23,627 nucleotides of DNA from contig CAZHYV010000011.1 of NCBI GenBank assembly GCA_964537055.1, positions 1 through 23,627 of the forward strand, written 5' to 3'. This document shows, piece after piece, positions 18,993-23,627 of this stretch (the first letter of the stretch is position 1; every line of letters starts with the position of its first letter). The stretch is from CAZHYV01 sp964537055. GTDB taxonomy: Bacteria > Myxococcota_A > Polyangia > Palsa-1104 > JAEUJZ01. A program made the translations under genes and the position numbers. Below the pieces are notes generated by a model. The model saw nothing but the letters and a program-made list of their open reading frames with translations. It made no database searches and was not told the origin of the DNA.

Positions 18993-19208
18993 TCACATGA
19001 CGGTGGTTGTCCCGCCGCGGCCTCCATTTTTTGCTGCTGTTTTTTTTCTCGCAGCAATTCGTTCATACACTTCGTGTCGATGAACCTCCACGCCCAGCGG
19101 TGCTGCAACTCCGATGAATACCTTGCTTAACTTCACGCTGACAATCGTAATCACGATGTCGTCGCCAATGTGAATTTTGTCGTTTCGCCGTCGGGTGAAA
19201 ACCATCAT
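18993..19208 (-). CDS. csrA: CsrA-family RNA-binding regulator, copy 2
   Basis: The ATG at 19208 has GGAG six bases upstream and gives MMVFTRRRNDKIHIGDDIVI then TIVSVKLSKVFIGVAAPLGVEVHRHEVYERIAARK. This is nearer to canonical CsrA than copy 1: the first-strand Arg, NDKIHIGDDI, the GVAAPxxVxVHRxEVYERI helix and its RNA-contacting Arg are all present. The C-terminus adds a Lys/Gly-rich tail (KKTAAKNGGRGGTTTVM). It is followed directly by structured RNA copy 2. Phage CsrA-like proteins may retune host mRNAs or regulate the phage's own leaders. Confidence 0.88.
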   Translation of the reverse strand: MMVFTRRRNDKIHIGDDIVITIVSVKLSKVFIGVAAPLGVEVHRHEVYERIAARKKTAAKNGGRGGTTTVM

Positions 19209-19278
19209 GTCACACTCCATCTAGTTTCGGCTCCCGCTACCCTCGACCATCCGTGGTCGCCTCTCGCGTTCACCGAAA

Positions 19279-19342
19279 ACCGGTGGCGGGAATCGAACCC
19301 GCCGTCGCGCCGCCAACCGCAGCGGGACGACCATCGACCGGT
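19279..19342 (-). other. tRNA-like element, degenerate or lacking a D arm
   Basis: On the minus strand ACCGGT (19342-19337) pairs with ACCGGT (19284-19279), next to a perfect T arm GCGGG-TTCGATT-CCCGC (19302-19286). The 33 nt between are about eight too short for a full D arm and anticodon arm, and no canonical anticodon loop with U33 can be placed. There is no CCA. It looks like a tRNA remnant or a tRNA mimic, possibly an attachment-site-related sequence. It lies between the csrA-like gene and the 19392 gene. Confidence 0.4.
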
Positions 19343-19391
19343 AAAAGCCCCCGTGACCATGGAGAACCACAGAGGCCGGAGGGGAAAAAGT

Positions 19392-19745
19392 CTATGCCTC
19401 CCCATTCGAGTCACATTCAGCCATTCCATCGCCATGAATGTCGTCCATGGCTTGATCCACCGTGCCCGTTTCCGCCCGATGCCGGCGAATTTCGGCGATG
19501 AGGGCCTCTACATGGCGGTGTGCCATGGCCACGCGAATGTCGCGCGGCTCACTGATTTCACGTCGCCGCCAATACGACTCGATCCATCGGATTCGGCCGT
19601 CGCTCATCCGTGGGAATGATGGGCCTGGGCCAGCGCTGATGCCTTCCATCACGCGATCGAGCAGTCGCGTCGGCACGACCCGCTCTCGTTCCAGGGCCAT
19701 CCCGTGTGCCGCACGGTCGTTACGATTTGTGTGCATGTCGATCAT
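19392..19745 (-). CDS. Basic helical hypothetical protein with DIHG..ECDSNG tail
   Basis: The ATG at 19745 is preferred because GGAG lies at the right distance; upstream in-frame starts lack this. The 117 residues are basic and helical (LERERVVPTRLLDRVMEGI, DGRIRWIESYWRRREISEPRDIRVAMAHRHVEALIAEIRRHRAETG). They end MDDIHGDGMAECDSNGEA, a tail repeated in the 18-codon ORF at 16915-16971. The Arg-rich helices suggest nucleic-acid binding. Family not recognised. Confidence 0.5.
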   Translation of the reverse strand: MIDMHTNRNDRAAHGMALERERVVPTRLLDRVMEGISAGPGPSFPRMSDGRIRWIESYWRRREISEPRDIRVAMAHRHVEALIAEIRRHRAETGTVDQAMDDIHGDGMAECDSNGEA

Positions 19746-19809
19746 GTTCATTCTCCGAAATTGGCCGGCCCCGGCTCTCGGATACCGGGACCGGCTCAGG
19801 GAAGGAGGC

Positions 19810-20058
19810 TCATTGGTTGTTTTCCGTGTACAGGTCCACAAGGTATTCCAGGATCATGCAATCCTGCTGCACGATCATCTTGGCCAACTTGTCCGCGTCG
19901 CGCCGAATGTCGCGCTCGATGCGCTCGATAAGCACATCCTCGTCGATAACCGGCGATGTCATGGCGGCGGTCGCAAAGGCCATGACCAGCTTCCGCGCCT
20001 GCGTCAATGTCATCGCCGGGGCTTGATTTTTCGCGGTTGTATCTGCTAGAGTTGCCAT
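19810..20058 (-). CDS. Small helical hypothetical protein
   Basis: The ATG at 20058 follows AGAGGAC and gives 82 residues (MATLADTTAKNQAPAMTLTQ...). The rest is helical: ARKLVMAFATAAMTSPVIDEDVLIERIERDIRRDADKLAKMIVQQDCMILEYLVDLYTENNQ. No metal, membrane or catalytic motif is visible. A hairpin (GCGGGCG/CGCCCGC) stands in the gap before its SD, near the end of the HTH gene. It may be a small regulatory partner in the early operon. Confidence 0.5.
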   Translation of the reverse strand: MATLADTTAKNQAPAMTLTQARKLVMAFATAAMTSPVIDEDVLIERIERDIRRDADKLAKMIVQQDCMILEYLVDLYTENNQ

Positions 20059-20102
20059 TGAATTGTCCTCTTGCGGGCGTCCTTTAGCCGGGTCGCCCGC
20101 TT

Positions 20103-20576
20103 TTATTTGGCCACCTTCAATCCACATTTCCCGATAATCTGCTGCATCTTCGCCAGCATCCGCATTTGTTCCGCGATGGTGTCAGTGATCTGCAACCGCT
20201 GATAGCTGCTGAGCGTCACGCCCGCCTGAATCGCCTTATGGATCTGCTCGAGCGCGTCCTGTTGCATCCGGCCAGATTCGATCGCGCCTTGCAGCGCGTC
20301 ATCCATCCCGACCGTGTAGTCGTGGTTTAAGTCCAGGTCTTTGGAGGGGATATCGTTGGCCGGCGGAATCAGTTCGCGGATCGAATCGGACACCACGCGG
20401 GGCAGCTTTTCGATCAGCGTCATCGACTCATCGAAATTCGGCTGTGTCTCTCCATGCACCCACCGGGCCACGGTGCTTTCGGACACGCGAGCGGCCCGGG
20501 CGATGTGAAAGCGTTTGATCGTTCCGGCTTCCAAGTGGCATTCGAGGACTTCCGCTAACGTGGCGAATACGCTCAT
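20103..20576 (-). CDS. HTH regulator, CII/XRE-like
   Basis: The N-terminal part (CHLEAGTIKRFHIARAARVSESTVARWVHGETQPNFDESMTLIEKLP, ~13-58) is a lambda-repressor-like HTH with A-R-V-S-x-S-T-V-x-R-W as recognition helix. The C-terminal ~90 residues (MDDALQGAIESGRMQQDALEQIHKAIQAGVTLSSYQRLQITDTIAEQMRMLAKMQQIIGKCG) are helical and probably oligomerise. This layout resembles phage CII-type or early regulators. It is the second gene from the start of the leftward early operon, a typical place for such a factor. Confidence 0.65.
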   Translation of the reverse strand: MSVFATLAEVLECHLEAGTIKRFHIARAARVSESTVARWVHGETQPNFDESMTLIEKLPRVVSDSIRELIPPANDIPSKDLDLNHDYTVGMDDALQGAIESGRMQQDALEQIHKAIQAGVTLSSYQRLQITDTIAEQMRMLAKMQQIIGKCGLKVAK

Positions 20577-20636
20577 ATTTCCACCGATATTGCAAGAATC
20601 TGCCGAGTAAAATTCCCGCCAGGAACATGAGGGTCA

Positions 20637-20813
20637 TCAGGCAGCGGGTTGCTTCCGCTGTTCGCCGTTAATTCGGTGCCGATGAATGTAGTCATCGAAT
20701 ACTGCGTCAACAGTTTCTTTCAAATTCCATCGCCGCGCTTTGGCGACAGTTTTGACCTTTTGATGGGTTTCCGTTCGGACCCAAACCGGGGAGTTTTTTC
20801 GTTCATTGCTCAT
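20637..20813 (-). CDS. Ribbon-helix-helix (CopG/Arc-like) protein
   Basis: A 58-residue gene with AAAGGTGA upstream of the ATG. SPVWVRTETHQKVKTVAKAR (strand, then helix) and RWNLKETVDAVFDDYIHRHR (second helix) give the strand-helix-helix of RHH DNA-binding dimers. It is the first gene of the leftward operon, and only about 44 bases separate it from the divergent plus-strand gene at 20858. It is therefore placed to repress its own or the divergent promoter. Too short for many gene callers. Confidence 0.6.
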   Translation of the reverse strand: MSNERKNSPVWVRTETHQKVKTVAKARRWNLKETVDAVFDDYIHRHRINGEQRKQPAA

Positions 20814-20857
20814 GCGTCACCTTTGATTGCCATTTAACAACGGGAGTAGTATCGGCT

Positions 20858-21247
20858 ATGAATTACGATTTGTCAACTAAAATTTATGATATGACTAAAA
20901 CATGTCCCTTGAGGGCAATCCAACCCATTGTCAATGTGTCACTTATGGATGACAAAAAAATTATCAGAATTGCCGTGACGCCGGCCGCGAAAGCCGTTAT
21001 TGAACAGTGGAAAGAGGTTCAAGATATGACCGAAATCGGTGTGGCCAGTCGCATATACGAATGGTTCGGACGCCAGCCGGAAGAGCTTCAACGGGGGATT
21101 CTCGGCCTTTATGGAAAGCGTGGGCCTGACATTACCCGGATGGCGATGGAGTCGCTGGCGAAAGAACAGGCCTTTGCCACCCCTCTTAAGAATAAGGCGG
21201 CCAAAGCCCATGCGATCAACAAGACGGATATGCCAAAACCAGACTGA
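20858..21247 (+). CDS. Regulator-like hypothetical protein
   Basis: Of 129 residues, DDKKIIRIAVTPAAKAVIEQWKEVQDMTEIGVASRIYEWFGRQPEEL (~31-77) has a strand then two helices, with an (I/V)xVTPxAKxxxE...MTxxxVxSRIxEWF pattern seen in small RHH-type or accessory proteins. The first 30 residues and the last 30 are low in recognisable features. The start may be further in (ATG of MDDKK). The base composition just upstream and at the start is AT-rich, unlike the rest. It is divergent from the RHH gene. Confidence 0.45.
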   Translation: MNYDLSTKIYDMTKTCPLRAIQPIVNVSLMDDKKIIRIAVTPAAKAVIEQWKEVQDMTEIGVASRIYEWFGRQPEELQRGILGLYGKRGPDITRMAMESLAKEQAFATPLKNKAAKAHAINKTDMPKPD

Positions 21248-21258
21248 AGGGATGCACT

Positions 21259-22152
21259 ATGAAAACCCTCACCGTGTTACTCGTTCTATTCGCGGCAACC
21301 GCCACCCATGCCGCGTATCGAGAGTATGACAAGTTCAAAGATGCAACCACCATCACTACTCAGTTATTTGAGATGCCGGTCACGAAGGGTAGCGGAAAAT
21401 GCCTCGCGGTATGGAGCTACTCGTTTAAGGGGGAGAATCTTACCCGCAAACCCGATGAGGTATATCTTCAAATCATATCCGTATCCGATGACTGGATTTA
21501 CCTGAGAAATCAACGCAATCTCGACATCACATTTGTTGTTGATGGGGACAAGCGGTGGCCGTTTCCAATCGTCGATTACTCCTCGAAAGTCGGTGATTAC
21601 AAGGGCGGAAACTGCCTGGAACAAATGACATTCAAGATTCCCGGCCTGACCGTGACAAATATCACGGAAGCGGCAAGGATTGAATTTCAAATCCAGAATA
21701 CAAATTTTGAAATGGGGGAGTTGCAGAAAGTGGAGACGCGACAGTTTGCCGAGTCTCTTGATCTGGCCAAACCACCACCTCCAGCACCACTCCCGCCGCC
21801 ACCGTTGGAAGATACCCAAGAATACAAAGATGCCGTTGCCGCTGTTGATAAAGCGAAAGCCGATCTATCTAAGGCGAAAGAAGAGGCCGACCAGCGCATA
21901 AGTTCCAACCCCGATGTTGCCGAAGCGCAGCGACAATTGGAAGAGGCGGAGGCCGCATTGGCCAAGGCAAAGAAGGCCGGCTATGGCATTTATGAGGCCG
22001 CCAAAGCTCGCATGGAGGCCAGTGCAAATCTCGAACGTATAAAAGCAGATATGATCTCCAAAGACGAAAAAACGACCGCCGCCAAGAAAGCATTAGCGGA
22101 CGCACATCGCAAGCTCGACCAGATAAAAAATGGCCATGACAAAGTGCCGTGA
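21259..22152 (+). CDS. Secreted protein with Pro-rich linker and coiled-coil C-terminus
   Basis: A Sec signal (MKTLTVLLVLFAATATHAAY) with an ATHA-A cleavage site begins a 297-residue protein. A beta-rich domain (~20-165) contains VYLQIISVSDDWIYLRNQRNLDITFVVDG. A Pro-rich linker (KPPPPAPLPPPPLED) leads to a long charged coiled coil (~190-297: AVDKAKADLSKAKEEADQRI, AEAQRQLEEAEAALAKAKKAG). AAGGGA lies before the ATG. It reads rightward against the main operon and, with the next gene, looks like lysogeny-expressed cargo acting outside the cytoplasm. Family not recognised. Confidence 0.6.
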   Translation: MKTLTVLLVLFAATATHAAYREYDKFKDATTITTQLFEMPVTKGSGKCLAVWSYSFKGENLTRKPDEVYLQIISVSDDWIYLRNQRNLDITFVVDGDKRWPFPIVDYSSKVGDYKGGNCLEQMTFKIPGLTVTNITEAARIEFQIQNTNFEMGELQKVETRQFAESLDLAKPPPPAPLPPPPLEDTQEYKDAVAAVDKAKADLSKAKEEADQRISSNPDVAEAQRQLEEAEAALAKAKKAGYGIYEAAKARMEASANLERIKADMISKDEKTTAAKKALADAHRKLDQIKNGHDKVP

Positions 22153-22321
22153 ATGCGGCGCGAAAATTAGCCGATCAGCGAAAGCCTGCCCTCAGTGCGG
22201 GGCAATTCCCTTCTCCCTCCAACTCAAGGGGTGCAGCCACAATCTTTTGGGTTGTGGATGCTTGCTGGTTTTAATCGGTGGCGGAATATTGGTTTTCCTG
22301 ATGTTCGCCGCCTCACGATAG
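22136..22321 (+). CDS. Zinc-ribbon protein with one TM segment
   Basis: From the second ATG (22136) the protein reads MTKCRECGAKISRSAKACPQCG, a CxxC-x11-CxxC zinc ribbon as in zinc_ribbon_2 domains. A hydrophobic segment follows (LGCGCLLVLIGGGILVFLMFAAS). It overlaps the end of the secreted-protein gene and ends tail-to-tail with the convergent HELRH gene, sharing about nine bases. Small zinc-ribbon membrane proteins are common in bacteria; a role with the secreted protein is only contextual. Confidence 0.6.
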   Translation: MTKCRECGAKISRSAKACPQCGAIPFSLQLKGCSHNLLGCGCLLVLIGGGILVFLMFAASR

Positions 22322-22930
22322 CTCCGCCATCGCGCCATGATGTTCATTCAGCCACTTCTCCACCACCTCCCCCTTCAATAGCGATGGCGCTCCCACCGGC
22401 GTGCCGCTGGGCAATCCCCCGCTGGTGGCGACTTCGCTCCACGCCTGAACGTGGCCGCAAAAATCACAATACAGGCTCCGATGAACGACCAGCCGGCCGC
22501 CCAGCGGCTCAAACACCGCTGGCTCAGTGCGAATCTGCGCGGGCGAGAATCTTCCCCCACAGCCGATACATTCAGCGCCCACGCGCTCGGCCGCAATGTG
22601 CAGCGAATGGTCAACCACCCCATTGGATGCGAGCTGCATCAGCGATGCTTCTCCGCCCTGGCGGATCAACTCGCGCATGGTGCTGGCCATCATCGACGCC
22701 GACTGGTTGGCGTCATCCTCATCACCCAGGGGTTTGCCCATCTCCGCCGTCCAAGCGTGGCGCAGCTCGTGCAGCAGCGTGCCGAGCCTCTGGCGCGGAT
22801 GTAATGATCCGGAAATGATGATCCGATGCTCAGAGGGGACGCACAGCCCGGCAACCTCGCGGCCCTCGTGCATCAGCGCCCCTTGAGAAATTTCCACCCT
22901 GTACACCCATGGCCCAATACGAAACCGCAT
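22313..22930 (-). CDS. HELRH zinc-peptidase-like protein with C-terminal zinc ribbon
   Basis: The ATG at 22930 follows GGGAGG and gives 205 residues. RQRLGTLLHELRHAWTAEMG (~50-69) holds an HExxH metal-binding helix, as in gluzincins and the ImmA/IrrE group. The C-terminal part has CIGCGGRF and CDFCGHVQAW, a zinc ribbon unusual for that group. ImmA-type phage proteases cleave the repressor next door to induce the prophage, and a repressor-like HTH gene lies divergently at 23101. It could instead be a SprT-like DNA-protein protease, which also combines HExxH with a zinc ribbon. Confidence 0.6.
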   Translation of the reverse strand: MRFRIGPWVYRVEISQGALMHEGREVAGLCVPSEHRIIISGSLHPRQRLGTLLHELRHAWTAEMGKPLGDEDDANQSASMMASTMRELIRQGGEASLMQLASNGVVDHSLHIAAERVGAECIGCGGRFSPAQIRTEPAVFEPLGGRLVVHRSLYCDFCGHVQAWSEVATSGGLPSGTPVGAPSLLKGEVVEKWLNEHHGAMAELS

Positions 22931-23064
22931 GACTTGCCTCCCAAAGCCCTCCCTTTGCGCGCCGTTCATCCCTGTGCCGTCGATATACCGTACAGAACCC
23001 AAACAAAGCAAGAAGAATAACCGGCCTCGACAATGGAATTGTTGGATAGGCGGGAAACAAAGCC

Positions 23065-23093
23065 TTGACGGGTGCTAACTATCTGATTAGTCT
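23065..23093 (+). promoter_or_regulatory. Promoter with operator dyad before the repressor-like gene
   Basis: TTGACG (23065-23070) and TAGTCT (23088-23093) are 17 bases apart. Between them lies CTAACTATCTGATTAG (23075-23090), an imperfect dyad with perfect CTAA/TTAG ends. Start of transcription is predicted near 23100, so the mRNA may begin at or next to the ATG at 23101. The -10 is weak. Confidence 0.5.
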
Positions 23094-23100
23094 TTTGCCC

Positions 23101-23310
23101 ATGCAAGACCTCCGAAAAATCCTGGAACCCCTGATCCGCGCGGCTGGAATCCTTCAAACCGCTGAGAAAATTGGGGTTTCCGATGCCGCGATCCACCGCT
23201 GGCTGGGGGGTAAATCCGCGATTGGCGAAGAAAAAGAAAATAAATTAGCGCAACTCTTTGGCTACAAAGTAGTTAAGAAAATCGAGAAAATTTCGCTTGA
23301 CGGAGACTAA
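23101..23310 (+). CDS. Cro/CI-like HTH repressor
   Basis: Sixty-nine residues from the ATG at 23101 (MQDLRKILEPLIRAAG...). LQTAEKIGVSDAAIHRWLGGKSAIGEEKENKLAQLFG is a lambda-repressor-type HTH with A-E-K-I-G-V-S-x-x-A-I-H-R-W as the turn and recognition helix. It has no C-terminal peptidase domain, so it is Cro-sized. No SD precedes the ATG, which suggests leaderless translation. The upstream in-frame start (23065) would lie in the promoter. A second dyad overlaps its stop, so it probably controls itself and the next gene. Confidence 0.7.
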   Translation: MQDLRKILEPLIRAAGILQTAEKIGVSDAAIHRWLGGKSAIGEEKENKLAQLFGYKVVKKIEKISLDGD

Positions 23311-23325
23311 CCATTTGGTTAGAAT
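23297..23325 (+). promoter_or_regulatory. Second promoter with the same operator type
   Basis: TTGACG (23297-23302) and TAGAAT (23320-23325) are again 17 bases apart, a good sigma-70-type pair. The perfect 16-bp palindrome CTAACCATTTGGTTAG (23307-23322) fills the spacer. A half-site CTAAC follows at 23330. It overlaps the 3' end of the HTH gene and would drive the gene at 23348. Confidence 0.65.
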
Positions 23326-23347
23326 GTGTCTAACAAGTGGAGTAATC

Positions 23348-23627
23348 ATGAAAACGACCAAGATCAAGCCGTGGATCATCGAAGCCGCCCAAGCCGACAT
23401 CGACGCGGGCCGGACCAACATCGAAAAGATTGAGGCCACCAACCCCGCTTTGGCCGCCAAACTCCGCAAGGCTCGCCCGGAGGCCAAACAGCCCGTCACA
23501 ACCTTGAGCCGCTGGCAGCACCCCACGACTGGTGAGCTTCGGATTTACGTCAACGATCCCTCCCTGTGGCGAGGGACCAAGGTTTACTTTTTCGCCCGCG
23601 AAAACGACTTCGCTGATTACAAGGTGA
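23348..23627 (+). CDS. Unidentified gene start, partial at right edge
   Basis: The ATG at 23348 has GTGGAG five bases upstream and a promoter/operator just before. The first 93 residues begin with a charged helix (IIEAAQADIDAGRTNIEKIEATNPALAAKLRKARPEAKQ). A strand-rich part follows (VTTLSRWQHPTTGELRIYVNDPSLWRGTKVYFFARENDFADYKV). No family is recognised. The frame is open at the window end. It would be the first target of the HTH repressor. Confidence 0.55.
   Translation, partial: MKTTKIKPWIIEAAQADIDAGRTNIEKIEATNPALAAKLRKARPEAKQPVTTLSRWQHPTTGELRIYVNDPSLWRGTKVYFFARENDFADYKV

Noticed and set aside
20040..20110. GCGGGCG/CGCCCGC hairpin followed by TTTTATTT on the plus strand.
   Set aside because: The T-run is on the wrong side for the minus-strand transcripts, and no plus-strand gene ends there.
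20428..20637. ORF starting MTLMFLAGILLGRFLQYRWKYE with a possible membrane helix.
   Set aside because: Only its first ~20 codons lie outside the HTH gene; the rest is Arg/Ser-rich antiphase sequence.

Overview
The window reads as the early/middle region plus one edge of the late region of a temperate tailed phage or prophage. It carries a bifunctional primase-polymerase/ATPase, a replisome-organiser-like protein, SSB, a Sak4-like RecA-fold ATPase, RNase HI, a NinB-like protein, a RecU-like resolvase candidate, an RNA ligase, HNH and NUMOD1-type proteins, and a repressor-type switch. Almost everything from 1 to 20813 is on the minus strand, as tightly packed genes that overlap by 1-20 bases (ATGA, TGATG, TTGA junctions). 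The host is not identifiable with certainty. GC-rich coding, two CsrA-family genes and the look of several hypothetical families suggest a planctomycete-like (PVC) or other environmental Gram-negative host; this is a low-confidence inference.

Layout in plus-strand coordinates. 1-613: 5' part of a PKD-domain structural protein. 610-2594: a run of small membrane proteins and lipoproteins that looks like a lysis cassette. 2581-9014: accessory minus-strand genes, including an HNH nuclease, two HTH proteins, an RNA ligase, cysteine-rich small proteins, an Ala-rich phage protein and a RecU-like candidate. 8911-10896: a scrambled zone with a truncated cytosine methyltransferase start, a gene with an early in-frame stop, and a frameshifted replication-protein C-terminus. 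10906-15306: NinB, RNase H, primase/helicase, replisome organiser, SSB. 15414-19208: Sak4-like ATPase, an initiator-type tRNA, two copies of a structured RNA, pentamer-phased arrays, two csrA-like genes and a conserved recombination-cluster protein. 19392-20813: small regulators, ending in a ribbon-helix-helix gene not divergently far from the plus-strand genes. 20858-22321 (plus): a regulator-like protein, a secreted coiled-coil protein and a small zinc-ribbon membrane protein. 22313-22930 (minus): a HELRH zinc-peptidase-like protein. 23065-23627 (plus): a repressor-like HTH gene and the next gene, each preceded by a promoter with a 16-bp dyad between its -35 and -10 boxes.

The strongest unexplained signals are: (1) a ~155-nt element at 16751-16905 and 18835-18990 whose helices are kept through compensatory changes while its reading frame is not, suggesting a structured RNA; (2) four intergenic arrays with an exact 5-nt phase (every fifth base on the minus strand is G in nearly every unit), clustered with the csrA-like and recombination genes; (3) two divergent CsrA paralogues; (4) a tRNA with the hallmarks of an initiator tRNA in the same genome as an RNA ligase; and (5) paired promoter/operator units around the repressor-like gene. 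All family calls come from reading motifs by eye; no database search was run.
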